64,000 nucleotides of DNA from Chrysomallon squamiferum (lineage: Eukaryota > Mollusca > Gastropoda > Neomphalida > Peltospiridae): the NCBI GenBank assembly GCA_012295275.1, contig CM022672.1, positions 13,447,495 to 13,511,494 of the forward strand, given 5' to 3'. The translations under genes were made by a program, and so were the position numbers. Below, one piece after another: positions 25,701 to 39,108 of this stretch; position 1 is the stretch's first letter; every line of letters starts with the position of its first letter. The notes under the pieces were generated by a model. The model was not told the origin of the DNA, searched no databases, and saw only the letters and a list, made by a program, of their open reading frames with translations.

Positions 25701-26657
25701 AAGTAATAATTCCTAATATTTTAACTGAATTGACTCACAGTTCTATCATTGTAGCAGCTTCATATCCCACAATTCTTTCATCCAACATGGTGGCAGATCC
25801 CTCAAAAACCTGCACTGTGAGAGGGTTGGTTCGCCGCTGTAAATAATCTCCTAATGAAGGTTTTGTACACCATTTGTTACCATTCAGCAAGACACCATCT
25901 TTGTCCACCAGAGCTATGTTCTGCAGAGATGGAACAGTTTTCAACAAAGTGATTATTTTGCATTCTGAACTTCCAAAATCAACGACCTGTAACAGAAAAG
26001 CCTGGTAATTTTAATATATATATTTTATTTTGAATTTGTTGACTACTAAAAGATTATTTAAAGAAAAATAATTCCTAATATACAAAATATATAAAAAATA
26101 ATCATTTTAAATTTATAAAATAATATCCATTGCAAAGCTGCAGTAGAATTAGTTTCTCTACTGCTAACTATTATTATTTATTAAATAAAGGATTGTTTAT
26201 TATCTGACTAAATTTTAAAATGTTCCAATTGCTAGGAAATAATATCCATTTTGCCGATATTAATTTTTTTCTTTCAGGGAAATAAAAAGTTTCCACCTAT
26301 CAAATAGATAATGAATAATTATTTTCAAGTGAAAACAAGGCCTTGTGTAATGTTTCAACTTTACATTTTATAAAACAACATCCAAGATCTTGTAACAACA
26401 AGAAAATAAATAACACAGACATATATTAAAACTAATAACTAGTCCAATAAATAAAATCTTACACTTTTAACTACATTCTTTTCTAGAACACTTCTTACAA
26501 AACTGTATCTCTGTACATAAAGAGGTGGAAAAAATGTTGGTCCTCCAAAAGAAATTTCATTTTCACAGATTTCTTTATCAACTTTCCTATTTCCATTTAC
26601 TTCATCTGGTTCATCACTGTTGACTTTTATAAAAGATTCACCTATTTCCGAGATCAT
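22735..26657 (-). CDS. HENMT1: Small RNA 2'-O-methyltransferase HENMT1, 6 exons, 395 aa
   Basis: Exons on the minus strand: 26657-26463, 25986-25739, 25373-25191, 24823-24658, 24235-24036, 22930-22735; phases close and length matches human HENMT1 (about 393 aa). The family adds a 2'-O-methyl group to the 3' end of piRNAs, protecting them in the germline. Seen here: PPLYVQRYSFVRSVLE near residues 43-60, a methyltransferase motif I VVDFGSSE, the metal-binding set E147-x-x-E150-H151 (MIELIEHL), TTPNSDFN at 176-183 and H197 in HKFEW, then GIGKGPPGTENLGFCSQAAI and KLIQSTEFPFNRD. The tail is strongly acidic and ends EALWD. The motif I glycines are reduced (GSSE instead of GCGD). Intron 3 uses a weak GTTATT donor, but phase and alignment require it. 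The intron before the last exon contains degenerate copies of the acceptor region. Confidence 0.95.
22916..23460. repeat. Three diverged tandem copies of an exon-acceptor segment in the last HENMT1 intron
   Basis: The motif ACACAAATTCCCT(G/A)TTTAAGAA occurs at 22919, 23085 and 23312. Each intronic copy follows a TTTAAATTATATTAT block. The first copy is the real 3' splice site and first codons of the last HENMT1 exon; the other two lie in the preceding intron and carry TAG|GGAATTTGTGT, a plausible decoy acceptor. Units are about 166 and 226 bp. Confidence 0.8.
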
Positions 26658-29236
26658 ATTTCAAGTTGACATGATTTTAACTGTCACTGCATCTAAACAA
26701 AAATTGCAGAAAATAATTAAAACAGTACATACATATAGCAATATAAAAGAAAATTAAAAAAAAAAAAAAAAATCACATTGTATATAAAGAAACAACTAAA
26801 AATGGGCAGTTTCTTGAGTACTAAAAATAGTAATGTTATCCACTGTTCTGTACGGCAGGCCACAGCAGTAGGAAGACAAAAGGATTTCATTGTTTATTAA
26901 TGTAAAATATAAATATCCCTGACATGTTTATTACTGAACATGCATTACTGAATAAATATATATATATATATATACACACAGACAGATGTGTGTGTGTGTG
27001 TGAAATACTGTTTTGCTATGATGTGTAACTAAGATAAAAGCTAGATGAGATTACAAAAGAATGAATAGCAAAATATTAGAATAATACCATTCAAAATTAT
27101 CATGAATAGGTTTAACTTAGCTATTTGAACTTTTAATTAAATTCAGTTTATTTAGTAAGTTAAATAAAATCAACAGATCTGGATATATATGGCTGTTTTT
27201 TATTTTATTTTATTTATTTTTGAATATTTGAATAATGGATATCAATGTTTTCTTTTTGAAACTGTTGTGAAGTAGATCTATGATGCTTGAAAATATCTCC
27301 AAAACACATAATTTTTGTTTTAGCAATACATATCTTCTGGATAATTGTAAAACCTGAAAATACTTGCTTACAAAGTCTTGTTTGCTGGATATTTTGTTTA
27401 CTTATTAATCCTACCTGGAGATGCAAACACTTTTGTCTATATAGCTTGATAATGAAGGTATGTGATTAGCAAATGATGTAATATTACAGCATAATGTCTA
27501 CAATTTTCAATTATTGGTATGTGATAACAAATGATATAATATTACAGCATTAATCAATAACTAGAGAACTCGCTGTTTGACACTAATTAGATATAGCTGA
27601 AATGTAAAATAATAATTAATAATACATCGAGACTAATTAACTTATTATTATTATTATTAAATGTCATAAATAATACCGATTACTGACTTCAAAGACAGGA
27701 TGATAATGATTACCATCTTGCAAGTAATAATTTTATTTTTCTAATTATGCAGCTTGAAAGGTATCTAAAATAGTGTAAAATGGAAGACATCGAAATTACT
27801 CTGGACTATTTATTTGTCTCATGCATATATGTAACATAAATTTATTCTGAGCTGTCATAATGATAATGTATTACTACTATTAGAAGGCAGAACAACAAAA
27901 AAAACAACGATTTAATTTATAAATTGTAATCTTGCTGTAAAATATTTGCAAATATTTATATATGCAGTAGGCTTTATCTACAAGTTATTTACATTCACAA
28001 AACATTTCAATAACCTGGCTGATATGAAATGTAAAGATGCATATATTATTTGTAAATACAAAATAAACATGTTAAAAGTAACGCGCATTTTCTACTTTCA
28101 GTTTATCCGAGATGTGTCGCTTGAAACGTAAATAAAAATTAAAATAAGCTTCGTGTTTAGCAGTTTCTAATACCAATTATTAGCAAATAATATTTTTATC
28201 AGCACTACAACAGACGCAAATAATTACATTATCGTTCTGTGATTTAGCAATCGTTCCATCCACTGTCTTAAATAATGAATTCCAAAACATAAATGCGAAT
28301 CTTTTGACTAACTGATTACCGATGTTTTGTTCCGCTTTTTAATATGCGAATAGCAGATGAGCAAAGCCAGTTACAGTTGTATTAATTTGGAGATTTTGAG
28401 ATAGAGAATGCAGACGTGATTGATCAGTATGTGACATTTGACACGTTGCAATGAATTTATAAGAAGTCACAGAACCGAAACTAATTTCTAATCAATCTCG
28501 TACATTTCTTGAACAGTAACTATTGTTTGTTTGTTTGTTGTTTTTTTCGTATGTGTTTGCATAAATTATTTGCAGTCAAAAATCTGTTCACAATTTCTTC
28601 TAAACGACGGTAAATTGAATGACACTGACACAGTTAATAGTTACCGAGTTTTTCGTAAAGACAGATGGTTGAAATGGTCTCAGTGGATACATGCAAATAA
28701 CTGGTATTGCTAAAAAACGTTAAATTCATAAGCTGTAATTTTTAATATAACATTTTGTGTTGTGTAACGTTTATTATATTTATATATAATTTTATTAAAT
28801 TTATCGAGTGATGGTTATATAAAACAGTCAATTAAAAATATTATAATTCAATATTACAGGCTATCATAATGTTTATAAATAAAATATACAAGAAACAACT
28901 TTTTCTTTTTGTGTGTCATATTGAGATAAATTAATGACTGATGAATGCTTATAATTTGCAGATTATTTATTTATTAACTTATTAATGATTTTTTAGGGGT
29001 GCTAGTTGCATTTGTTTTGTTTTGATTTTTCAAATTTTACTTATCGTTTTCTTATTTTTTATAGAAATTTTGATTAATATACACATTTACTTTACACTTC
29101 AGATTTAGACTTTTAATAGGTATATATATTTATTTCAATTTTTATTTATTTTTATTTTTTCAGTGAGTATGATTATGGAAGGTTTCAAGAGTCTTTAATA
29201 CAAAAGGTTTACATTTTTGATACTACTGGATTTCTG
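26658..29236. other. Head-to-head intergenic region HENMT1/PIP5KL1
   Basis: The two genes are divergently oriented about 2.6 kb apart, so their promoters and first non-coding exons should lie here. Seen: an A run at about 26756-26772, TA/TG microsatellites at about 26954-27002, and a 36-bp direct repeat at 27457-27550. A CAG acceptor at 29161 opens a frame continuous with the PIP5KL1 start exon, so coding could begin further upstream. Confidence 0.5.
27457..27550. repeat. Direct repeat, about 36 bp, two copies 59 bp apart
   Basis: The block GGTATGTGATTAGCAAATGA, continuing to TAATATTACAGCAT, recurs 59 bases later with a few changes. Confidence 0.8.
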
Positions 29237-29979
29237 ATGGCAGCCATGGAGATGCAAAATATAGGGAACCTGCAGGCACACACTGAACCCCAAGACCAAC
29301 AGCAGAGGAGTAGTGCCTGGCAGCGGCTTCAGAAAAGACTTAAACGAAAGGGTGTTGTTGAAGTTGATATTGACCATCATCGATATCAGATGTTGCAGTG
29401 TATGAGGCAGGGAATTCAGGCGGTGCTTCTTAAACATCCAGAGCTGCAACCAAAAGTATGTGTCAAAATGGTTGTAGGAAAAAATGGCACTGGAAAAAAT
29501 GGATTTGTGCAGATTTGGAAAAAATGCCACCTTATTTCTTTTTTCTTTTTGTTGCTTCAAAAAACCCCTTAAAAGTACTTTTGAAAATACAGTTTATTCA
29601 TGCAATACTGTTACTTACATGTATATTAATATATAGCATCACTCAGCCACTTGGTTTTGTTTAACAAAGGACAGTATTTTATCAGAGTTTAATATACACA
29701 AACATACAAATATATATATTATCAGAAAATGTTGTCATACGGTATTTTTTTGTATTCATAAATATATAATTATCATTTTGTGCAGTTACAAGATATAATT
29801 TTTATATTTTCCAAGTAGGTATTAAAACATCAGTTAGTAATGTCATTTTAGAATTAACTAAAGATATATTTTATTACCCACATACCAAGATGCTCTTTTC
29901 TGAAAACCTATAAAATGAAGCCTAACTGTATTGTTTAGCTTGTAACGAAACCCCCTCAAAAATACAACACAAATATGCA

Positions 29980-30031
<52 letters not shown>

Positions 30032-33000
30032 TGCTTGCACTAGTAAGTTCATACCTACAGACAATTTCATACAAATGTACCTTATGTAAATATGCATATC
30101 ACAGTTAAAATATCCACAGTTTAAATCATTATATCAAATATTATTCATGCACTGTAATCAGGACTTTAACTTCTACCAATAACTAAATGTCAATAAGCAA
30201 TAAAAATATTTGTCAGGTCCCATTTTTTCCAAATCTGCACAGTGCATTTCTTCTGGGTGCCATTTTTTCCATACTCATCAAACTATGTCTAAAGTATTCT
30301 TAAAATGTAGGCATAATGATTTAAGATATTAATTTGAAAGGATAAAAACTAAAATAAAAAAAAATTATTTCATCATTTGGTTTTTATATGAGTTTGTAAG
30401 TGTTTATATAAGTGTGTATGTTTGTTTTAATTAATTTTTATAAATTCCTTGAAACAAAGGCTAAGCAGAGGGATTTGTCTTAAATGTTTAAGTCATTAAT
30501 ATGTAATTTTTTGTATTTCAGGAAAACTTGAAAACAGAAGATTATCGGCATGTACTGAATTTAGACATAACAGCACCAGACAATACAGTAATCTAATAAT
30601 ATTTATTATTGCATTCATAAATCTAGTAATGTATAATATACTTTGAGGAAAGTATTCACAATGTTTAGACTACTAGCAGCAATGGAACTTTTTAAACTGT
30701 AAATGTGCTTAAAGCACACCATAATTCTTCTTTTCCACACTGGCTTCTTTTTCTTTGGTAGTTACAGCATTACGATACAATTCTTAAATACTGATTTTGT
30801 TCTGTTTAAAACTGTATTTATTTGGATATCATTTAGTAGAGAATTAATATTTAAAATATTAATCTTTTTTTTGTGTTATCCTTCTTAAATAAATCTGAAT
30901 AGATGAAGTTAAAAATTATTTATTTAATTAATTTATTTATTTATTTTTTATTATTGGTTTTGTTTTGTCCTTGAGCAAACATTTTGTGAATCTTTTTCAA
31001 TTTCTTATTTCAGCATTTTGAGTTTGCTAGCTATGCAAGTTCAGTGTTTGCTGCAATCAGAAGGGCAATTGATGTCAATGAAGATAATTATTTACATTCA
31101 GTTGCCCCTGATCAGCTGCCCTATCTTGAATTTGTGAGCAACTCCAAAAGTGGGCAGGATTTCTTTTTAAGGTTATTATTTTTTCATATGTATTTTAAAA
31201 AATGTTATTTTTAAAATAGTTTTTTTAATGTAATACAAATAACCACATTAAGTTTTTTTTAATTAACTTTATGATTGAATTTTTGGACGTTTATTTTGAT
31301 TCTCAAACAGACATGTTTTAAATTTATTAAATTATTTTGCATATGTTCAGTATTGATATAATTGTGCTAAAATGATGTTATCTTTTATCTTACAACTTTT
31401 TTCAGCAATGATCAACAGTATTTATTCAAAACTGACCGAAAGTACTGTGTAGACTTTTTTCTTGCTGTTATAGGGTAAGTATTCATATATATAATATAGT
31501 AAGTGTTTGCATGCTGGTGTTAGCTTTCACTTCACAATGCAGGCTGATAGATCAAAGACTCAGTTTTCTTCATGTACTCTTTTAGACAATTTAAAACCCA
31601 CCAGTGTTCTGAGGCTGGTTCATTAAAGACAGATATTTATTTGCTGTCTGTAGGAAGGTATATATCAAAACATTGGGTTTCTTCTCTCGCATCGTAATTA
31701 TACAAATAATTGCTAATAATAATAATAAAAGTCTTTTTTTTTTATATATATATATATATATATATAAATGCATGTAAAAAATCCACAGCTGCTAACTGAA
31801 AAGAATAAGCCCGAGAAATTGTATCACTAGAGATATTTTTTCTCATGTAGTCATTATAAAAAAAAAAATCTGATTGATATAGTTAATAACAAGATAACAA
31901 ACCTGGCCACACCAGGTGAACCTAAAAGAGAAAATTTGGGGACCAATAACATCCCTTTGCTGGACAGCAAAATTTCTTGTGAAAACAGGACTGAGGCATG
32001 GCTTTGGGAACACAGAAGAAGAAGAAGAAAATACTTATAATAACTGTCACTAATAACATTTGTTGCTTTATCGTTAAATATGGATTTATTTTACGGAATG
32101 ATAATGTTAGTGCACAGTGAAGAATTGATGGCATCATAACGTATTCTTTACTAAATTATTATATCATCAGATTTCTTTTATGTACAGACATACTTAATAT
32201 TTGTTTTGTGTTATTCAGACTATATTATTTAATCATAATTATTGGCTCTTTCTTTCAGTGAATATCTTCATCATTTTTTAACCTATCCACATTCTTTGAT
32301 TGTCAAATTTCTTGGACTGTACTCCATTAAAATGCCAGGAGAAAGAAAGGTATTTTATTAATATTAAAAGTAATATTAATATTCTGTTATTGTTTTAACA
32401 AGCACTGGGAAAGTTATTATTTTTTTCAATTTGTAAATATTTGGAATCTTATTTTTAAACTTAAAACAAATCCAGTACATATCCAATTTATATGCATTTA
32501 ATAAATTAAAAAAAAACAAAAAAATAAATATTATTACCAATTTAAGAAAACAACAACACCCAAATAATTTAGTGTATAATTACATATATTGAAATGTGTC
32601 TAATAAACAACACTCTATTTTTAGTTTTGCTCATTCAAAATGTCAGCAGTAAATATTATTATTATTACAAATTTGGATGCAGCATGAAAAGTAAAATAAA
32701 TTATTCTCTATGTTGTTTATATTTAAGAATGCATTTTGTTTTCATAAATAATTAAAAAAAAAAAAAAAACATATTAGTATATTTTGGCTTCTGTTGTCAT
32801 TTCCACTGTTTTAAAAGTTTAAGTTTTACAAAGTTTGTTTTAATGTACATTGTTATGTTTGTAGAAATATTTCTTGGTGATGCAGAGTATATTTTATCCC
32901 AGTCATCGTCTTGAGGACAGATTTGATATAAAAGGAGCCATTGCTGGGAGATACCAAAGAGTGAGTTAACATTTTTCACTTGTTATTGTTTAGTATTCTG

Positions 33001-35991
33001 AAAAATCACTCCATGCTTCAAGGAACAAGGGTTTACTTTTTCACTTTGCCAGGACTGCAGTCATGATATACTTGGAATATTAATGCAGAACTATGATAAC
33101 AGGTTTTCTAGAACAAATAAATTTGTTAATATAATAAAGAAGAATATCATTTGTATTTGTTAATACAGTAAACCTTGCCTAAGTCGTCTAAGTGCATAAG
33201 TTGTCAACTTAGCGTAAGTCCCAATTTTTTGTAATGTTATTTCCACCTAAGTCATCACCTGATGCTTGGACCCACGTTACACAAACAGCAGTTAATTTCT
33301 ATCTCTAAGTCATAAATGGGAAATCCCTTGAAACACTCTTGCACAATCTACCCACTATCACAAGTTATTGGCATGGATGTAGACGGGCGCTGTGCTTTGG
33401 GATATTGATATGCACGTGACTTGCCTCGTGTATATGTGCTTTGAATTAACTTGTGTGCTTTGGAAAGCGGCACTGATGATAGTGACTTTTTTGTTTTTGG
33501 TGTACAAACTAGTGGAAGGAGATGGCTAATAACCAAGGCTTACAAGGAGAAGTACGAAATAAATAAGTATTGTGAAGCCAGTCTTGGCAAGAAAAAAGTG
33601 TCTGATGGCAGAGAGATTCAAGATACCCTGCACAACATTAAATGTCATTTTAAAAAACAAATCTAAAGTGATTGAGGCCCCATCGAGAAGATTGAATGAT
33701 ATTCTCCAGAGATATGAACCACAGGACATGAAAGCAGATTATTTTGGCATCTTCTATCAAAGAACATGCCAGCATAAACTGTCATTTTGCTGAATTACAA
33801 GTAGTTATTATGATGAGTTACGTTTAAGTTGTCATTATGACAATTACTCATCATATCCCTAAGTCGTCAGAATAATTTTGGTCCCAAAAGTGACAAAATT
33901 AGGTGAGGTTTACTGTATAATTATTATACAGTTCTAATGGTGATTGTGTATAGATAAAAACATTTAAAAAAAATTAATTTCATTCAGTTTTTAGTGAAAT
34001 CTTTTAAAATCTTTTTTTCCTTTCAGCCAAATCCTCCAGGCTGTAATGTAGTGACTGTTTTGAAAGACCAGAATTTTCTAGAAGAATCCATTGATATAGG
34101 TAACTTCATTCAGTAAACCTCTTCAGACTGATCACTGTATGATATGTATCTGCATGATAAAAAAAATGGCAAATTTTAGTTTATAATGTATCTACCTGTA
34201 AAAAAATAACTTTGCAATTACAGCAAAAGATTACTGTCAAAAGATTTACAGAATTTACTTTTGTTCTGACACTTTCTCTGTTTATGAAATGAATTTTTAA
34301 ATGAATTTAGTAATTTAAGTAAACAGTGTAGTTAAGAAATTTGAATTTTGTTTATTTTGATGCAAAAAAACAAGAAACAGAAATTAATATGTTATCTTTA
34401 ATTTATTATCATTATTTTCATTATCATCATCATCGACATCATATTATTATTATATACATCACTATTGTTGTTATTGTTTATTATCATTATTATTATCATT
34501 ATCATATGCTGTTGTTTTTATTATTTTATTGTTTATTATTATTATTTATATATTATTATAATAATTATTATCATTACCATTATTTGTTGTTTTAATTGTT
34601 ATGTTTACTATTAAGGCCCCTCAGAGAATGGTTTCTGACACAACTGAAGGCTGACACAGACTTCTTGCGAGGTCTGTCAGTTCAAGATTACAGTCTCCTG
34701 GTGGGTCGGCAGCAACTTCATTGTGATGAAAGGAAGGAAACACTGCCAAATTTGGTCACACGGCTGAAAAAGTTAGAACTATTATGTTTAAGCAATAATG
34801 TTTTACAAAAGAACTGAATAACAATAGTACTGTTCTGATTTTATAATATCTCAGTAATTTTGTGTGTGGTTGTTTTTGTTATTTAATTTATTTATTTGTC
34901 ATTTATATGGAATTTTTTATTTCTGTAGAGCCATTTTTAAAATATGTTTTTAATTTATTCTTCTTAAATAAATATTATTTTTTTTTTTTATTTTTATTTT
35001 TTATTTTTTTAACCATTCCTAAAACATACTTATGATTAATTACTTTTTAATCAAACATTTTATATCCATTAATTTATGAGCTTTGGAGTTTTTATAATAA
35101 TTTATGAAGTTTTATTTTTTTAAATTACCTTGTGTATAGTTTAATGGGTAGCCTGATTTTTGGCATTTGAATTTTATTAACATTTGATATGATTTGATAT
35201 GATTTATTAATATTGTTATATTTATTTATATTTTAAATTCTGAAATACTATCTTATTGTTTAATGACATTAACATTTAACTTTTGAATTACATTATTTAT
35301 TTCTCATAAATACTGTTTGTTTAGCATGTTCTGTCTGTTTTTTTTTCTTTTTTTTTTCGTTTAATATTCTGCTAATGATATTTTTATTGGACTACAATAT
35401 ATTTATTTCTTTTCTAGATCCATTCCACTTGGGACATCACCAGAACATTCTGCCTTTCAGACATCTTCAGGCACCACCGACACTGAAATGAAGGAGATGC
35501 AGACCATTCCTCTAGACGATGATGACCTTCAGACAGGAGATTTTTCAGAAAATGCACAAATCCAGTCAGTGGAGATAAAGGTCAGTGCTGCTGGGGAATC
35601 GGTAAACAAACTGTCGTTAAAACACATTGTCCAGTCAGGTATCAAACCCAGTGATCAGTCATCAGGTGAACCAGCCAATACTATACCAATGGAACCAAAA
35701 ATGTCGATCTTGTTTCCACAGTCTCTCACTAACAGCTCATATCTTGATACCATTATGGGTTCATCCAACAGGCGTCTGCTTCCTAACTGCAAAAATGCTC
35801 TCCACATCATCGATGGGCCAGAAACGAGATATTTTCTTGGCATCATTGATTTTTTTACTTTGTACGAATATCGACAGAGAGCTGGTCGTGTTTACAAGAA
35901 TGTGAAATACGGCTGTGGGGATCATTCCACTGTACCCCCAGGAGAGTACGCTGACAGATTTTATAACTTCATTTCAGAAAGAGTTAAATAA
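29237..35991 (+). CDS. PIP5KL1: Phosphatidylinositol-4-phosphate 5-kinase-like protein 1, 9 exons, 504 aa
   Basis: Exons: 29237-29455, 30522-30587, 31014-31171, 31406-31474, 32259-32349, 32865-32960, 34027-34112, 34616-34771, 35418-35991; phases close. Human PIP5KL1 is shorter (about 394 aa) and is described as a weak or inactive kinase that scaffolds PIP5K isoforms. Recognisable blocks: [35 protein letters not shown] with FDIKGA (the DLKG-like motif), [63 protein letters not shown] and [17 protein letters not shown]. Extra length is a polar insert in the last exon (residues about 330-410). The start is uncertain: ATGs occur at 29237, 29246 and 29252, and the frame stays open upstream to an acceptor at 29161. 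The donor at 34113 (GTAAAC) is required for frame; a stronger-looking GTAACT 13 nt upstream breaks it. Confidence 0.93.
29980..30028. repeat. (CA)n microsatellite in PIP5KL1 intron 1
   Basis: About 24 perfect CA units. Confidence 0.97.
33166..33915 (+). mobile_element. Defective Tigger-like (pogo family) transposon, 750 bp, in PIP5KL1 intron 6
   Basis: The left end reads CAGTAAACCTTGCCTAA and the right end, reverse complemented, CAGTAAACCTCACCTAA. TA flanks both ends (33164-33165, 33916-33917). The interior carries plus-strand pieces of a Tigger transposase: a CENP-B/psq-type helix ([12 protein letters not shown] in one frame, then [20 protein letters not shown] in another after a frameshift near 33600) and near 33740 [18 protein letters not shown], resembling the ADETGLFY segment ahead of the DDE core. 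The catalytic core is deleted, so the copy is non-autonomous. Confidence 0.88.
34390..34595. repeat. ATT/ATC-rich low-complexity tract in PIP5KL1 intron 7
   Basis: Interrupted TTA/TCA/TTG trinucleotides fill the 200 bp before the acceptor at 34615, replacing a normal pyrimidine tract. Confidence 0.85.
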
Positions 35992-36643
35992 TTATCAGTT
36001 TCTAGATCAGTGTTGTAAAGTTTATTTATAAATCTCAGTATCGTGCCATTAATAGACTTCAGTCTAAATCAGATTTTTAAAAATTTATATTTATAGTTGT
36101 TTATTTGTTTTTAATACTTGATTTAGAATCACATGTCGATTATGAAATGTTTCTAACATTACTACCAAATTGACTCCACCATTAAATTAGAAATGTTAAA
36201 AAAAAAATTAACACAAAAGACTAATGAGATAATTTGTTAATTTATCAGACTAATTAATTTTTAAAAAAAATGAGCCGATGATTAAATACAAAAAATAAAA
36301 CATGCTTTGGAGAATGTTAAATTGATTTGAGATTTAATATAATAAATACAATGATGCAACTGACTGGACTTGTTAAAATATAATCTATCGTGTAATGTTG
36401 ATTATAGTTAAAATTATTCTGGTTTTAGTTTAATTCTCTTATTCTGATTATGAAATCAAATTGGTTTTGTATTGTGTCTTCATATTATGACTTCATATTC
36501 TTGATAGGATGTATTTTATATAAGTGAATATATATATGTAATGAAACACAGGTCATCTACTTTACTAAATATACACACATGCATACACACATGAATCAAT
36601 ATATATATTTATGTATATGTATTCATGTACAAATGTATATATG

Positions 36644-36676
<33 letters not shown>

Positions 36677-38066
36677 CCATAAACACTCACATATTACAAT
36701 TTTTATGTCACACTTTTTAGATGTTACTTAATACAAGCCTATTTTGTATTTCTAAGCTGGGTTGTGTGTAACTTCTTTTATTTTAAATTTTCTTTAATTG
36801 GCAGCATCATTTTATAAGTATAATTTTCTTTGGTTTTTATGTTAAATGGTTACATTAAAATGCGAAATGAAGAAAACCAAGATAATTTCTTGATTTGTGT
36901 ATTATTTACATTATGCTGTGACTTGAAATCACCACTTTTATATTTTTTCAAATTTAATTTTTATTTTAATTTGACATAGATGGTTTTAAAAATGTTACTT
37001 TTTCCTATGTTTTTAAATTTGTTTTTCATATCTTTTAAAAAAAATTTCTTAAATGAAATTTATAAAATATTGCTCTTATATATTAAATTCCTTTTTTTCT
37101 TTCTTCAAATTTTAATTTTATAAATTAATGTGCTTCTTCAGAAAACCTCATAACTTATTTCATTGGAAACTAGTGGAATTAGAAACATATAATTATCAAC
37201 CATAAATGATTAATATATAATAAATATACTTTATAATAATTAAATATTGTAAAAAAAGGTCTACACAATGTATGAGCATTTCTTAATATGCAGAATATTT
37301 TTTATTTCCCAAAATATTTTGAAAATGTTGCAATGAAAATATACAATTGTGAACAATGATATGCATAATAACACTTTCTACATTTTTTTTATTAACTTTG
37401 CAAACAAATTTCTTTTAAGGTTTTTGTTTTAATAATTTTCTTAATTGATTTGTATTTTATGTTTTTATTCTTCAGAAATACTTTTAACTAGAATCTGTTT
37501 CATAATAATATATAAAAGTTGTTTTAATTGATAATTAGTAACAATTCAGTGCTTTCCAATTAATTAGAATGTTTAAATGAATTATAATTTAAAAACTCCA
37601 GTGAGCAGCTTGAACTAGTTTCAAGTTCGGTTTCTTTTTATTAGTTTATTGTCTGGCTGTAAGTTTTACAAACACTGGTCAATGTTTTTTGGATTTAACT
37701 TTTGTTTTTATATTTTTTCCTTTTGTCTGCTCAATGTACATATATATTTTTCACAAAGACTTTATTTTTTTCAGTTTCTCTCTGCAGAAACGTCTTCATA
37801 AACATATTAAAAAGTGCAGTGTATCTATAAACTTGTATATCAATAAGAGATTGGGTGAATTTTGTCAAATTTTCAATATCAAAAACAAATGAATATCAAA
37901 AAATCATTTTACAAATTTATCTAACTGAATACTTTTTATTCTTGATATTAGCATACTAAAACTGTGATAGTTGTTTTTATATTTTTCATTTTTATTTTAT
38001 TTTTTATATTCCATTTACATTTTCCAAAACAATGCTTGCAGCCTGAATTGAAACTATTGCTTGATC

Positions 38067-39108
38067 CAGTGGTTCCCAAAGTGGGTATGATATTGCCCAC
38101 CTGGGGATAGAGGGGGATTTCCTGGGAGCAAATAAAGAAAATTTATCTGAAGTTTCTCCCATCTTTCACTCAGTGTGTTTTGTTAATTTTTTTCATACTT
38201 TATTATTATTATTATTTTTTTTTTTTGAATAATTTGTCAAATGTTTTTGAGAATAGAGGGATCTGGAGATGAACACACGGAATCAGTGTGTTGGTCAATA
38301 ATAAACATTTTGGAGCCACTGCATTACACAGCTCCTGTAATTCACAACAGCTGACTTGCATTTTACCAGTGACCTCTTCAGTATTTATTCCAGTTAAGAA
38401 CTGGCAAATGTTAACACTATTTTTTGAAGGCATAATTTATGCTCATGTCATTTGTTTTGATTTCTGTCGGTTATCTATGGCGGCTGGAAATTGCTTTGTT
38501 ATTTGACCAACACAGAATCTTAACAGAAATTTTTACAGTCTGTTAAATGTCACTGAAATCTAATTTCTGTAGAACTAATAATGAAAACCATTGTATCACA
38601 TGTATTTTTTTATTCTTATGGGCTTATGAAATTTAGTATTTTTTGAAAGTTCCACAGATAATTGCAGGGCAATTTTCAGGGACAGATTCTAGCTACTCTT
38701 TTGTTCTTAAGAGAAATATTCAACAAAATTTCTAATTTACATGTTATTTTAAATACATGCATGTAATATGAGTGGTTTAAACTCGAAAAAGATGGATTTT
38801 ACAATTTTTAATTTTTTTACTTTAAACTATATCGAAGATGATTTAACCTTTTGTGTGTGTGTGTGTGTGTTTTTTAAAAAAGCTTTTGGAGTTCAGATAC
38901 TTACAAAAGTTATTAGATATTTGTTTTAATTATAACAATGTATAAATATAACTGATTTTTTTTAGATCTGACATATAATGCCAAAATGTCACTTGTCTTT
39001 GTCTGATCTTGTTTTGTACGTTGTAATGAAACTTTCAGGGAAAGGTAATTTTAAATATTTAATGCAGCTTTGAACTCTGTTTGCTATATTCCACAGTATT
39101 AACCACTG
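38067..39108. mobile_element. Possible hAT transposon remnant
   Basis: The left end CAGTGGTTCCCAAAGTGGG followed by a CCACCTGGGG segment is typical of hAT termini. The nearest inverted partner is AACCACTG ending at 39108, which matches only 8 bases. No convincing 8-bp target duplication and no transposase were found, so the right boundary is weak. Confidence 0.4.

Noticed and set aside
28531..28713. 60-codon plus-strand frame upstream of PIP5KL1
   Set aside because: It follows an acceptor-like TTTGCAG but has no homology I recognise and no donor joining it in frame to 29161; it could at most be a non-coding exon.
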